Shown piece after piece: positions 1-9,009 of a DNA stretch of 64,000 nucleotides. Numbering within the stretch: the stretch's first letter is position 1; every line of letters starts with the position of its first letter. The DNA is taken from assembly GCF_030056705.1 (NCBI RefSeq), contig NZ_JASHIC010000030.1:40625-104624 (forward strand). The letters are read 5' to 3'. The notes below the pieces were generated by a model. The model ran no database searches. It saw nothing but the letters and a program-made list of their open reading frames with translations, and had not been told where the DNA came from. This DNA is from Flectobacillus longus (GTDB lineage Bacteria; Bacteroidota; Bacteroidia; Cytophagales; Spirosomataceae). The translations under genes were made by a program, and so were the position numbers.

Positions 1-270
1 TTGGTATTGACACACCTTGAAGGCAACGCTCAAACTAAAGTTTCGATTCTAGGATATAAAAGCGAGTTGGTAGAATACAAAGATGGCTTCGATGCAAGCA
101 CTTATGTTGCTCCAACTTCAATCGGATTAGTAGTTAGTGCTGTAAATGGGCAACGTTTTTATACAAACAACCAATGGCCAAATGCAGTAGTGCTCAAAAT
201 CGAAAATGCGAAGTTTAGAAAATTAACACATACCAAAGTAACACAATCAACTTTGGATGGAGCTAAATAG
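1..270 (+). CDS. C-terminal end of a probable GH29 alpha-L-fucosidase (5' truncated by window)
   Basis: Only the last 89 residues are present; the reading frame is open to the window edge, so the TTG at base 1 is probably an internal codon. The piece resembles the C-terminal beta-sandwich of GH29 alpha-L-fucosidases: a segment reading GLVVSAVNGQRFYTNNQWPN followed by AVVLKIENAKF matches the end of these enzymes, where a strand pair ends in a WPNPVVLKL-like motif. The catalytic domain lies outside the window. If right, the enzyme releases terminal alpha-fucose from glycans and would fit the GH20 hexosaminidase gene a few kilobases on. Another beta-sandwich glycosidase tail is possible. Confidence 0.5.
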   Translation: MVLTHLEGNAQTKVSILGYKSELVEYKDGFDASTYVAPTSIGLVVSAVNGQRFYTNNQWPNAVVLKIENAKFRKLTHTKVTQSTLDGAK

Positions 271-433
271 AAGCTTGAGGTTGGGTATTCTAGAAAGAGT
301 TTATCGTTTTCCTAAATACTCAACTGTTTAAACGCTTTACAACCTTGTTTTTTCTCAAAAACCTTATTTATTTACACTCAATTTTTTGAATTTTATTTTT
401 AATTAATATTACATTTTCAATAAAAACTATTTT

Positions 434-922
434 ATGGAACAGTTGGTAGAACAATTAACCCCTTCAGAGGCATTTGCAAAATTAGGACTTTCATTACCTC
501 CTGCCCCACTACCATTGGGCGTATACAAACCATATCTTATCGACGGCAAATACTTATATGTTTCGGGTCATGGTCCTGTACAGGATGACAAAAGCCTTAT
601 TATTGGACGCATCGGTCGTGAGTTAGACATGGAAGAAGGCAAATTGGCTGCTCGCCAAGTGGGTTTGACCATTTTATCAACCATCCAAACACATTTAGGA
701 AGTCTCGACCGTGTGAAGCGAGTAATCAAAGTGTTGGGTATGGTCAATTGTGTAGATACTTTCGAAAGACATCCATACATTATCAATGGTTGTAGTGAGT
801 TGTTTGCGCAAGTTTGGGGCGAAGAAAACGGTATTGGTGTTCGTAGTGCGGTAGGTTTTGGCTCATTGCCAGACAATATTCCAGTTGAAATCGAGGCATT
901 GTTCGAGTTAGTAAGCGAATAA
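434..922 (+). CDS. RidA/YjgF/UK114 family protein (enamine/imine deaminase-like)
   Basis: A 162-residue protein of the RidA (YjgF/YER057c/UK114) fold. The family hydrolyses reactive enamines and imines released by PLP enzymes such as threonine dehydratase. The C-terminal signature is visible: Arg137 in the GVRSAVGFGSLP stretch and Glu152 in IPVEIEALFEL, the positions that bind the substrate carboxylate in active members. It is about 30 residues longer than classical RidA because of an N-terminal extension, placing it in a longer subgroup whose substrate is not known from sequence. It is followed by a D-threonine aldolase-like PLP enzyme and a dipeptidase, which suggests clean-up of enamines in amino-acid breakdown. 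No signal peptide, so cytoplasmic. Confidence 0.9.
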   Translation: MEQLVEQLTPSEAFAKLGLSLPPAPLPLGVYKPYLIDGKYLYVSGHGPVQDDKSLIIGRIGRELDMEEGKLAARQVGLTILSTIQTHLGSLDRVKRVIKVLGMVNCVDTFERHPYIINGCSELFAQVWGEENGIGVRSAVGFGSLPDNIPVEIEALFELVSE

Positions 923-927
923 ATATT

Positions 928-1060
928 GCGTGAGGACTGCACGAAGGATTTTAAGAATCATTCAAATCGGATATTGGATTGCGGAGATGCAATCTCCTTT
1001 CTTGAATCTTACAGCACAATATTTCCGAAATCAGAAATCACAAATCCTCAATGGCTTAAA
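928..1060. repeat. Dispersed intergenic repeat, copy 1 (GATTTCTGATTTCGGAAAT family)
   Basis: The gap between the RidA and D-threonine aldolase-like genes holds a copy of an element that recurs at the far end of the window. Bases 1021-1039 are the reverse complement of 63900-63918 (19 of 19 identical), and the match extends a few bases further with one mismatch. A GCACGAAGGATT word at 939-950 also has a counterpart (GTACGAAGGATTT at 63868). Short internal inverted segments (for example around 986-1000) suggest a structured RNA or palindrome. No coding potential is seen. Confidence 0.6.
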
Positions 1061-1105
1061 CACTTCTTCAGCTTTCTTTTTTTGAAACAAAACTAACAAA
1101 ACACC

Positions 1106-2218
1106 ATGGCTGAAACTGCTTGGTACAACTTACAAAATTTAGATACCTTGGATACCCCCGCTTTGGTGTGGTATCCTTCGCGTATCGCTCAAAATATCGA
1201 TACCTTGGTAACAATGCTACCAGAGGTAAGTCGACTTCGTCCGCATGTCAAAACGCATAAATGTCAGGAAGTAACCGAACTGATGTTAGCAAAAGGTATT
1301 ACTAAATTCAAATGTGCTACCATTGCCGAAGCCGAAATGCTCGCAATATGCCAAGCACCTGATGTATTGCTGGCGTATCAACCAGTGGCGACGAAGTTGC
1401 AACGCTTTATTACCCTAATTCAAACTTATACTACTACCCAATTTTCCTGCTTGGTCGATGACTTGTCGGTTGGACAAGCCATCGCCACAGCGGCGATACA
1501 GCATGAGATTACGATAAATGTTTATATCGACCTAAACGTTGGCATGAACAGAACAGGAATCTTACCTCAAAAAGCCGAAGAACTTATTAATACACTTCTT
1601 GACTTAAAAGGTATTGCAGTAAAAGGACTCCATGCCTATGATGGTCACATTCGTGATCAAGATTTGGCGTTGAGAACAGAAAATTGTCACCAAGCTTTTG
1701 TACCTGTATTTAAATTGATTTCAGAATTTTCTGAAAAAGGAATAAGCCTTCAAGTAGTAGCGGGAGGCTCACCGACTTTTCCAATTCATGCTCAAAATCC
1801 ACAGGTAGAATGTAGTCCTGGCACTTTTCCTCTTTGGGATAAAGGCTATAAGGATGCTTTTCCAGAACAAGCTTTCGAACCTGCTGCTTTGGTTTTGAGT
1901 CGAGTAATTTCTCATCCGAGTACCAACCGAATTTGTATTGATTTAGGGCACAAATCTGTCGCTGCCGAAAACGACTTGAACCGAAGAGTACATTTTCTCA
2001 ATGCGCCAGATGCTCAGTTTATCGGACAAAGCGAAGAGCATTTAGTGTTGGAAGTATCAGATATACAGGACTTTCCGATTGATAAAGTTTTATATGGTGT
2101 ACCAATCCATGTATGTCCAACGGTAGCCCTTTACGAAAGAGCCTATCTTGCAGAAAACCAATCTATTACTGATAGGTACTGGAAAGTTATTGCAAGAGAC
2201 AGAAAGATAAATGTATAA
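1106..2218 (+). CDS. D-threonine aldolase / alanine-racemase-N-terminal family PLP enzyme
   Basis: A 370-residue fold-type III PLP enzyme related to D-threonine aldolase and D-serine dehydratase. The RPHVKTHK motif at residues 45-52 carries the Schiff-base lysine (Lys49 by family position). His335 and Cys337 in IHVCPT near the C-terminus match the metal ligands of this family, and GGSPTF around residue 230 is the phosphate-binding segment. Members either cleave D-3-hydroxy amino acids to glycine plus an aldehyde or dehydrate D-serine; sequence alone does not choose. Length is normal and there is no signal peptide. Position between RidA and an M19 dipeptidase supports a role in D-amino-acid breakdown (inference). 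Confidence 0.85.
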   Translation: MAETAWYNLQNLDTLDTPALVWYPSRIAQNIDTLVTMLPEVSRLRPHVKTHKCQEVTELMLAKGITKFKCATIAEAEMLAICQAPDVLLAYQPVATKLQRFITLIQTYTTTQFSCLVDDLSVGQAIATAAIQHEITINVYIDLNVGMNRTGILPQKAEELINTLLDLKGIAVKGLHAYDGHIRDQDLALRTENCHQAFVPVFKLISEFSEKGISLQVVAGGSPTFPIHAQNPQVECSPGTFPLWDKGYKDAFPEQAFEPAALVLSRVISHPSTNRICIDLGHKSVAAENDLNRRVHFLNAPDAQFIGQSEEHLVLEVSDIQDFPIDKVLYGVPIHVCPTVALYERAYLAENQSITDRYWKVIARDRKINV

Positions 2219-2222
2219 ATAC

Positions 2223-2306
2223 AGCCATAAGCTCTAAGCCGTAAGCATTAGGCAAAATTGAATTTGTATTTTGCTTAATGCCTAAAGCTTACGACATAAA
2301 GCCTTT
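2223..2306. repeat. Imperfect palindrome with AAGC/TAGGC words
   Basis: The spacer before the dipeptidase start contains GTAAGCATTAGGCAAAAT facing ATTTTGCTTAATGCCTAAAG, an imperfect inverted repeat. Similar 'GCCTAAAGCC' and 'GGCTTA' words occur in other gaps (12948-12985, 15775-15800, 20043-20135, 39718-39850). The dipeptidase start codon lies 13 bases beyond it, so the structure would sit in the 5' leader or between two cistrons. Confidence 0.4.
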
Positions 2307-2318
2307 TTAAGAAATCCC

Positions 2319-3392
2319 ATGTTTACTATAGATGCCCATCTCGACCTTAGCATGAATGCTATGGAATGGAATCGAGATTTAAGAAATACTGTATTTGAAA
2401 TTCGTGAAAGAGAAAAAGATCTTTCCGATAAACCCGACCGTGCGAAAGGCACAGTCGCATTTCCTGAATTACGCAAAGGAAATGTAGGTTTGGTCGTTGC
2501 GACGCAAATCGCACGATATGTTGCTCCTGACAACCCACTCCCAGGCTGGGCATCGCCCGAGCAGGCATGGGCACAGACTCAAGGGCAAGTGGCTTGGTAT
2601 CAAGCTATGGAGGCTTGTGGCGAAATGGCACAAATCAACGATTTGGCTAGCCTAGAAAAACATCTTGCCCTTTGGTCAGATACCACTATTCCAAACGAAC
2701 AGAAAGCTATTGGTTATATCCTAAGTCTAGAGGGTGCCGATTCTATCGTAACAGTTGACCATGTCGCCAAAGCGCATGAATATGGTTTAAGAGCTATTGG
2801 TCCTGCCCATTATGGTCCTGGGCGCTATGCGCAAGGCACAGACGCCACGGGAGGATTGGGTCCGCACGGACGTGATTTGCTCAAAGAAATGGAACGACTC
2901 AATATCATCCTTGATGCTACGCATTTGTGTGATGATAGTTTCTGGGAAGCCTTAGACCATTTTCATGGAAACATTTGGGCGAGCCACAACCTTTGTCGTA
3001 GCTTGGTAAATCATAATCGCCAATTTAGTGACGAACAAATCAAGGAGCTCATCAATCGTGGTGCTGTAATAGGTGGTGCCTTGGATGCTTGGATGATGGT
3101 GCCCAACTGGGTGAGAGGCGTATCTACGCCAGAAAACATGAGCTGTAATCTGGAAGTAATGCTCGACCACCTCGACCATATTTGTCAAATTGCTGGTAAT
3201 GCCAACCATATCGGTATTGGCTCTGACTTAGATGGGGCGTTTGGAAAAGAACAAAGCCCTTATGATTTAGAAACCATCGCCGACCTTCAAAAAATCCCTG
3301 ATATGCTTCGTAAAAGAGGCTATTCTCAAGAAGATATTGAGAAGGTCATGCACGGTAACTGGTTAAGATTTTTAAGAAATGCTTGGAAATAG
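2319..3392 (+). CDS. M19 family membrane-type dipeptidase (renal dipeptidase-like)
   Basis: A 357-residue zinc dipeptidase of peptidase family M19. The binuclear metal site is visible: His7 and Asp9 in the N-terminal DAHLDLS motif, bridging Glu138 in SLEGADS, His202 in DATHL and His223 in ASHNLC; GIGSDLDG near residue 300 holds the catalytic-region aspartate. Family members hydrolyse dipeptides, often with a D-residue at the C-terminal position. The metal motif begins only six residues after the start, so there is no room for a signal peptide and the enzyme should be cytoplasmic. It follows the D-threonine aldolase-like gene by about 100 bp of palindromic spacer, and a clear terminator lies just after its stop. 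Confidence 0.92.
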   Translation: MFTIDAHLDLSMNAMEWNRDLRNTVFEIREREKDLSDKPDRAKGTVAFPELRKGNVGLVVATQIARYVAPDNPLPGWASPEQAWAQTQGQVAWYQAMEACGEMAQINDLASLEKHLALWSDTTIPNEQKAIGYILSLEGADSIVTVDHVAKAHEYGLRAIGPAHYGPGRYAQGTDATGGLGPHGRDLLKEMERLNIILDATHLCDDSFWEALDHFHGNIWASHNLCRSLVNHNRQFSDEQIKELINRGAVIGGALDAWMMVPNWVRGVSTPENMSCNLEVMLDHLDHICQIAGNANHIGIGSDLDGAFGKEQSPYDLETIADLQKIPDMLRKRGYSQEDIEKVMHGNWLRFLRNAWK

Positions 3393-3393
3393 C

Positions 3394-3428
3394 AAGTGCA
3401 AGGGGCTTTACCCTTGCACTTTTTTTTC
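3394..3428 (+). terminator. Rho-independent terminator after the dipeptidase
   Basis: A perfect 11-bp stem (3394-3404 with 3411-3421), a 6-nt loop and a run of eight T starting at 3420. It begins two bases after the dipeptidase stop codon and isolates the amino-acid cluster from the GH20 gene. Confidence 0.85.
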
Positions 3429-3470
3429 ATACAATAACCTCATCAATCAACAATATTGACACATTGTTTT

Positions 3471-5744
3471 ATGTGCTCCAAAACTCTTTTTTCGCTTTTC
3501 TTCGCTTTTTTATTTTTGGGGAAAACTTCTGCCCAAAATACCATTTCTATCATTCCCAAACCTGTTGAAATGCAAGTTTCAAAGGGTTATTTTAGGTTAG
3601 AAAAAAATGTTACTATCTCTTTGCAAAACTCTGCTTTGCAAGAAACTGCACAGTTACTTCGATTAGGAATACAACAAATCCGTCCGAGTTCTGTAAGTAT
3701 AAAAAATAGCACTTCCAATGCAATAAAGGGCATTTACTTAGAAATTGACAGCAATCGTGTAGTACAAAAAGAAGGTTATTCTCTTGCTATCAGCGCAACA
3801 GGGATCAAGCTAATAGGCCATGATGCTGCGGGTGTTTTTTATGGTACGCAAACTCTTTTACAACTCATTCACCAACAAGGAAATCTTCCTTTTATCCAAA
3901 TCAAAGACTATCCAAGATTTGGTTATAGAGGTATGCACCTAGACGTTGGACGACGTATTTTCTCGGTTATATTTCTCAAAAAATACCTCGATTTATTAGC
4001 GCTTTACAAATTCAACACCTTTCATTGGCACCTTACCGAAGACCAAGGTTGGCGCATAGAAATCAAGCGATATCCTCAATTACAAAGCGTAGCAGCCTAT
4101 AGAAACGAAACCATTATTGGACATAAAAAAGACTCGCCTCATCGTTTCGATGGTAAATCTTATGGAGGTTTTTATACCCAAGAAGAAGTAAAAGAAATCG
4201 TCGCTTTTGCCCAAAAACGCCACATTACAGTCATTCCCGAAATCGAAATGCCAGGTCATGCTCGTGCAGCATTGGCAGCGTATCCGCAATTAGGATGTAC
4301 AGGTGGGTCCTATCAAACTGCCACTTTTTGGGGAGTTTTCGATGATGTTTTTTGTGCAGGTAACGATAGTACGTTTACTTTTTTGCAAAATGTTTTAGAT
4401 GAAATTTTGCCCCTATTTCCAAGCAAATACATACATATTGGTGGCGATGAATGTCCAAAAGTGCGTTGGAAAAGTTGTCCAAAATGTCAAAAACGCATGC
4501 AAGAAAATCATCTGAAAGATGAGCATGAACTACAGAGTTATTTTATCCAAAAAATGGAGAAATATCTGAATGCAAAAGGTAAAAACCTGATTGGCTGGGA
4601 CGAAATCTTGGAAGGAGGTCTTAGCCCTAAAGCTACAGTGATGAGTTGGCAAGGCGAAGCTGGCGGTATTGTAGCAGCCCAACAGCATCACGATGTCGTT
4701 ATGTGCCCCGAAAGTCACTATTATTTAGACTACTATCAATCTTTGCAAGCTTCAGAACCAATTGCAACTGCGGGTTTTACTCCTCTTGAAAAAGTGTATC
4801 GTTATGAGCCTATTCCAGCCATATTGAACCCTACAGAGCAAACTTATATCAAAGGTATTCAAGGAAATGCTTGGTCAGAATATCTCGTTTCGGAGGCACA
4901 AGCCGAATATATGCTTTTCCCAAGAGCATTGGCCATTGCCGAAACAGCTTGGTCGCCCAAAGCGCAGAAAGATTATGACGATTTTCTCCAAAGATTAAGG
5001 CTTCAAGAAAAAGTTTTAAAACAACGAAAAGTACATTATTTTAACAGATATGAAGAAATTCAGGCTCGCTTTCAAACCAATACCAACGGCTCGGAGTCTA
5101 TCTATCTGACAAGTTCTTTATCTAATGCCACTATCCGCTTTACTGAAGATGGTAGTCAGCCCAATACTCAATCCAGCGTTTGGAAGGACGGACTTTCTAT
5201 CTTTAAACCTACTCTTATCAAAGCTCAATTATTTGATAAAAATGGTGCGTATGGACAGGTTTGGGAACAATGGGTGAATGTTAATTTGGCGACAGGCAAA
5301 AGTATTACTTTCAAAAATGCACCTCAAACGCCCTATCTCCCAACAGATGCTTATGCTTTGAGCAATGGTATTATCGGTACACATCGATATAATACTGGAC
5401 AATGGATAGGCTTTCGGGGTGAGGATTTAGAGGTAGTGGTTGATTTAGGCAAAAGTCAAAGTGTTCAAGAAATAGGCATCAGTGTTCTCAAATATCACTG
5501 GCAACGTATGTGGGAACCTACAGAACTTTCGTTTTGGATTTCGGAGGATGGTAAAGCTTATGAAAAAGTAGGTAGTTTTAAAGATTTTCCAGAAAATGCC
5601 ATCAATACAGTATCTCTAAAAGTAACAAACAAAACCGCCCGATTTATCAAGGTAATTGGGGTCAATAAAGGTACTATCCCAGCAGGCGAATACGGCGCAG
5701 GCGCCAAGGCATGGTTGATAGTGGATGAGTTGTTTATTTATTGA
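3471..5744 (+). CDS. Secreted beta-N-acetylhexosaminidase, GH20, with C-terminal F5/8-type domain
   Basis: An exported exo-beta-N-acetylhexosaminidase removing terminal GlcNAc or GalNAc from glycans. I chose the ATG at 3471 (757 residues) over the upstream in-frame TTG, because it opens directly into a signal peptide ending TSA-Q near residue 22. Domain order: GH20 N-terminal alpha/beta domain (about 25-145), GH20 barrel (about 150-500) with the catalytic Asp326-Glu327 pair in HIGGDECPK, a chitobiase C-terminal-like beta domain (about 540-610), and an F5/8 type C (discoidin-like) carbohydrate-binding domain to the end. No lipobox, so probably periplasmic. With the neighbouring fucosidase fragment it suggests host, chitin or cell-wall glycan trimming. 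Confidence 0.93.
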   Translation: MCSKTLFSLFFAFLFLGKTSAQNTISIIPKPVEMQVSKGYFRLEKNVTISLQNSALQETAQLLRLGIQQIRPSSVSIKNSTSNAIKGIYLEIDSNRVVQKEGYSLAISATGIKLIGHDAAGVFYGTQTLLQLIHQQGNLPFIQIKDYPRFGYRGMHLDVGRRIFSVIFLKKYLDLLALYKFNTFHWHLTEDQGWRIEIKRYPQLQSVAAYRNETIIGHKKDSPHRFDGKSYGGFYTQEEVKEIVAFAQKRHITVIPEIEMPGHARAALAAYPQLGCTGGSYQTATFWGVFDDVFCAGNDSTFTFLQNVLDEILPLFPSKYIHIGGDECPKVRWKSCPKCQKRMQENHLKDEHELQSYFIQKMEKYLNAKGKNLIGWDEILEGGLSPKATVMSWQGEAGGIVAAQQHHDVVMCPESHYYLDYYQSLQASEPIATAGFTPLEKVYRYEPIPAILNPTEQTYIKGIQGNAWSEYLVSEAQAEYMLFPRALAIAETAWSPKAQKDYDDFLQRLRLQEKVLKQRKVHYFNRYEEIQARFQTNTNGSESIYLTSSLSNATIRFTEDGSQPNTQSSVWKDGLSIFKPTLIKAQLFDKNGAYGQVWEQWVNVNLATGKSITFKNAPQTPYLPTDAYALSNGIIGTHRYNTGQWIGFRGEDLEVVVDLGKSQSVQEIGISVLKYHWQRMWEPTELSFWISEDGKAYEKVGSFKDFPENAINTVSLKVTNKTARFIKVIGVNKGTIPAGEYGAGAKAWLIVDELFIY

Positions 5745-6171
5745 GTGAGTGATCATTGAGTGATTTAGTGATTGTTTTTTCCTGTGGAGACACAATATCT
5801 TACGTCTCATAACAAAGATGAAGGAATTCTCTAATTACTAAATGGCTCAATAACAACCTCTCAATTAAAGGAATATGACAATATAGGGTAGGAATTTTTA
5901 TAAAATGTCGTATTTTGCAATTGAAAAACAGGATGGTGAAATTGCCTTTAGAAAGCATCAACAAACAGAATAAGATTGAGTAAATTCTTCAAATAAAACT
6001 GCGTCAGCGCTTGTAAGAGACATTTTCGTATCATAATTTCATGTGCTTAAACCTTTAACCTTCGGGTTAGATTCCATCCAATTTTTGAAAAACATTTAAT
6101 TTGGTAATCACATACCTCTGTATGAAAGATTATCACAAAGCGAAATAATTACCTAAAAAGCTATAAAAACT
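5745..6171. other. Intergenic gap between GH20 and GMC genes
   Basis: 427 bases without a convincing gene. It has direct GAGTGA(T) words just after the GH20 stop, and a GAGAC...GTCTC pair around 5787-5807 resembling the GACGCAA/TTGCGTC palindromes seen near 30555 and 34302. A 22-codon open frame at 5905-5973 has no recognisable homology. No clear terminator or promoter box was found. Confidence 0.4.
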
Positions 6172-7917
6172 ATGTTTGATTTTCAAATCAAAGAAAACAA
6201 CACCGTATTCGACGTGGTGATTGTTGGTTCGGGTGCTGGTGGTGGTATGGCTGCACACGAGCTTACCAAAGCTGGAGCAAAAGTCTGTGTTTTGGAAGCA
6301 GGTCAGCCCTTCGACCCTGCCGATCCTAAAAACATTACTCAACTCAAATGGCCGTATGAATCTCCGCGCCGTGGCGCTGGTACAACTCGTCCTTTTGGTG
6401 ATTTTGATGCTGCTTATGGTGGCTGGGAAATCGAAGGAGAGCCTTATACGCGTGCCGCAGGAACGAAGTTCGACTGGTTCCGTTCGAGAATGGTGGGTGG
6501 TCGTACCAACCACTGGGGACGTATCTCTCTTCGTTTTGGACCTGATGACTTCCGCAGAAAAAGTATCGACGGATTGGGTGACGACTGGCCTATTGGTTAT
6601 GACGATGTAAAACCTTATTATGACCGCTTGGACAAAATGGTGGGTATCTTCGGAACAGTTGAAGGCTTAAGGAATGAGCCAGATGGTATTTTCTTACCTC
6701 CTCCAAAGCAACGTTTGCACGAGTTGATGTTACAAAAAAGTAACAAACGCTTGGGTATTCCAACCATTCCGTCACGTCTTTCGATTTTGACAAAACCTAT
6801 CAACAACGACCGTGGACAGTGTTTTTACTGTAACCAATGCGGACGTTCTTGTCAGGCTTATGCCGATTTCTCAAGTTCATCGGTATTGATTAAGCCAGCG
6901 CTCAAAACAGGTAATTTGACCATGATTACCTACGCTATGGCTCGTGAGGTATTGACTGACCCAACTACAGGTTTGGCTACTGGAGTATCATACGTGAGTA
7001 CGCTTGATATGCAAGAATACACTGTAAGAGGAAAAATCGTTATTTTGGCAGCTTCAGCGGGTGAAACAGCTCGTTTGTTACTCAACTCAAAATCTGCCCG
7101 TTTCCCTCAAGGCTTAGGTAACTCAAGTGGTATTGTAGGACGCTATATCAATGACTCAACAGGTGCTTCTCGTTCAGCAATTATTCCAGCTTTGTTTGAC
7201 AGAAAACGTTATAACGAAGATGGCGTAGGCGGTATGCACGTGTACACTCCTTGGTGGGGCGACAACAAAAAACTGGATTTTGCTCGTGGTTACCACATTG
7301 AATACTGGGGCGGTATGGGTATGCCTGCTTACGGATTCGGTTGGGGTATCGAAGGAATCAACGGTAGCTTCCCTACTCGTGAGGGTATTACCAAAGCTGC
7401 TGGTGGTTATGGTGCATCGTTGAAAGACGATTATCGTCGTTTTTATGGTGCTTACGTAGGTATGGCTGGTCGTGGTGAACCTATTCCTTTGGAAAGTAAC
7501 TACTGTGAAATCGACCCGAATGTGGTTGATAAATTTGGTATTCCTGTACTTCGTTTCCACTACAAATGGAGCGAACACGAAATCAACCAAGCCAAACACA
7601 TGCAAGATACTTTCGAGCAAATCATCCATGAATTAGGAGGTATTGCTTTAGGGGCAAAACCTGGAGCCGACAGAAACTACGGTTTGGAGGACCCAGGAAA
7701 AATTATTCACGAAGTAGGTACTGCTCGTATGGGTAACGACCCTAACAAGTCGGTATTGAACAAGCACTGTCAAGCACATGATGTGAAAAACCTATTTGTT
7801 GCCGATGCTGCTCCATTTGTTTCGCAAGGTGACAAAAATGCTACATGGACTATCATGGCACTTTCGATGCGTACTTCGGAATATATTATCAATGAAGTGA
7901 AAAAGAAAAATCTATAA
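6172..7917 (+). CDS. GMC family FAD-dependent oxidoreductase (sugar/alcohol dehydrogenase large subunit)
   Basis: A 581-residue glucose-methanol-choline family flavoprotein. The FAD-binding GSGAGGG motif is at residues 19-25, followed by an acidic strand end in LEAGQ. The C-terminus carries the active-site block HEVGTARMGNDP and the downstream Asn segment GDKNATWTIMAL. A cysteine cluster (CFYCNQCGRSC, about residues 219-229) is typical of bacterial gluconate 2-dehydrogenase-type GMC subunits. It has no signal peptide of its own; the next gene encodes a Tat-exported small subunit, so the pair is probably translocated together. The substrate, likely a sugar, sugar acid or polyol, cannot be read from sequence. 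The codon choice looks more biased than neighbours, suggesting good expression. Confidence 0.92.
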   Translation: MFDFQIKENNTVFDVVIVGSGAGGGMAAHELTKAGAKVCVLEAGQPFDPADPKNITQLKWPYESPRRGAGTTRPFGDFDAAYGGWEIEGEPYTRAAGTKFDWFRSRMVGGRTNHWGRISLRFGPDDFRRKSIDGLGDDWPIGYDDVKPYYDRLDKMVGIFGTVEGLRNEPDGIFLPPPKQRLHELMLQKSNKRLGIPTIPSRLSILTKPINNDRGQCFYCNQCGRSCQAYADFSSSSVLIKPALKTGNLTMITYAMAREVLTDPTTGLATGVSYVSTLDMQEYTVRGKIVILAASAGETARLLLNSKSARFPQGLGNSSGIVGRYINDSTGASRSAIIPALFDRKRYNEDGVGGMHVYTPWWGDNKKLDFARGYHIEYWGGMGMPAYGFGWGIEGINGSFPTREGITKAAGGYGASLKDDYRRFYGAYVGMAGRGEPIPLESNYCEIDPNVVDKFGIPVLRFHYKWSEHEINQAKHMQDTFEQIIHELGGIALGAKPGADRNYGLEDPGKIIHEVGTARMGNDPNKSVLNKHCQAHDVKNLFVADAAPFVSQGDKNATWTIMALSMRTSEYIINEVKKKNL

Positions 7918-8081
7918 GACATGAGTGAGTATCAGTGCTGAATGATGAGTTGTGAATTGTGAGTGTAAATTTTATTTATCAGTATTTTATCTCACCAATC
8001 AATTAAAATCAATACATACAAATAATTGATTTACAGCAAATTCAACCAACTGTTATTTACTTATTCAAACCTTTTATTCAG

Positions 8082-8744
8082 ATGAAAAGAAGAGATTATC
8101 TTAAAAATATTGGTTTTACTTCGTTGGGAATGGCAGTGCTTGGACCAGAAGTAAAAGCCGCTGAATTACTCGAACAGCAAAAGCCTATTAAAAAAGGCGC
8201 AAAAGTAGCATCTGCCAAATCAGACGACATCAAAATCCCTGGTGGTCGTACCAAAGATGAGGCTATTCGTGATGCCAAATTGATGGCTGAGAAGTTTTTC
8301 ACAGAGCACGAAATGAAAACGATCACCATTTTGGTAGATATTATCATTCCAGCCGATGGCAAGTCGGGCAGCGCTTCGCAAGCTGGCGTGCCTGCTTTTA
8401 TCGAATTTATCGCTAAAGATAGACCAAGCGAGTTTAAGACGCCATTGCGTGGAGGTCTTCGTTGGTTAGATTCACAATCAATCAAGCGCTTTAGTAAGGA
8501 TTTTGTAGGTATTACGCCACAACAACGCATTGAAATTGTAGAAGACATTGCTTATCCTGCTAATGCCAAGCCACAGTTTTCGCAAGGCGTTTCGTTTTTT
8601 TCTCTTATGAGAAATTTAACTGCGACGGGTTTTTTCTCAAGCGAAATGGGTATTAAAGACATTGGCTACGAAGGCAACCGCCCTAACCAATGGGACGGCG
8701 TTCCTGAAGATGTCTTGAAGCAATATGGCTTGAGCTACGAATAA
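8082..8744 (+). CDS. Gluconate 2-dehydrogenase subunit 3 family protein with Tat signal
   Basis: A 220-residue small subunit that pairs with GMC dehydrogenases. It begins with MKRRDYLKNIG, a twin-arginine motif (Arg3-Arg4) plus a short hydrophobic stretch, so the folded complex is probably exported by Tat to the periplasm. The central segment TITILVDIIIPADGKSGSASQAGVP matches the subunit 3 family signature, with the conserved IIPAD and following small residues. It lies 164 bp after the GMC gene, in the order large then small subunit, and a strong terminator closes the pair. No cytochrome subunit is encoded next to it, so the electron acceptor is unknown. Confidence 0.88.
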   Translation: MKRRDYLKNIGFTSLGMAVLGPEVKAAELLEQQKPIKKGAKVASAKSDDIKIPGGRTKDEAIRDAKLMAEKFFTEHEMKTITILVDIIIPADGKSGSASQAGVPAFIEFIAKDRPSEFKTPLRGGLRWLDSQSIKRFSKDFVGITPQQRIEIVEDIAYPANAKPQFSQGVSFFSLMRNLTATGFFSSEMGIKDIGYEGNRPNQWDGVPEDVLKQYGLSYE

Positions 8745-8756
8745 ATTGTAATTTTG

Positions 8757-8797
8757 AAAAGGGTTTTAACAAGTGTTGTTAAAACCCTTTTTTTATT
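8757..8797 (+). terminator. Terminator after the GMC dehydrogenase pair
   Basis: A perfect 16-bp stem (8757-8772 with 8776-8791) with a 3-nt loop and a T-run that overlaps the right arm and continues after it. It ends the GMC/subunit 3 operon. Confidence 0.9.
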
Positions 8798-9009
8798 TTC
8801 TAACCTTATTTTTGCAAATAGTTTTTTCTGAAGAAATATTGAAAAACATCACTTAGTGGTGTAAATTGCAATAGAGTTTTGAGCAAAACTTCTGAAAAAA
8901 CAGATACGAAGTTTGAAAAATGAGATTTTACCGCCAACAAATCACATTTTTCTAGAATTCTCTCCTCCACTGAATAACATTATATAAAACATCCTTAATT
9001 TTTAGAGTT

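Noticed and set aside
5905..5973. 22-codon open frame between GH20 and GMC genes
   Set aside because: Too short, no promoter, no recognised product; listed only in the gap note.
7174..7629. Minus-strand 151-residue open frame within the GMC gene
   Set aside because: Fully inside a well-supported gene on the other strand; composition is not protein-like.
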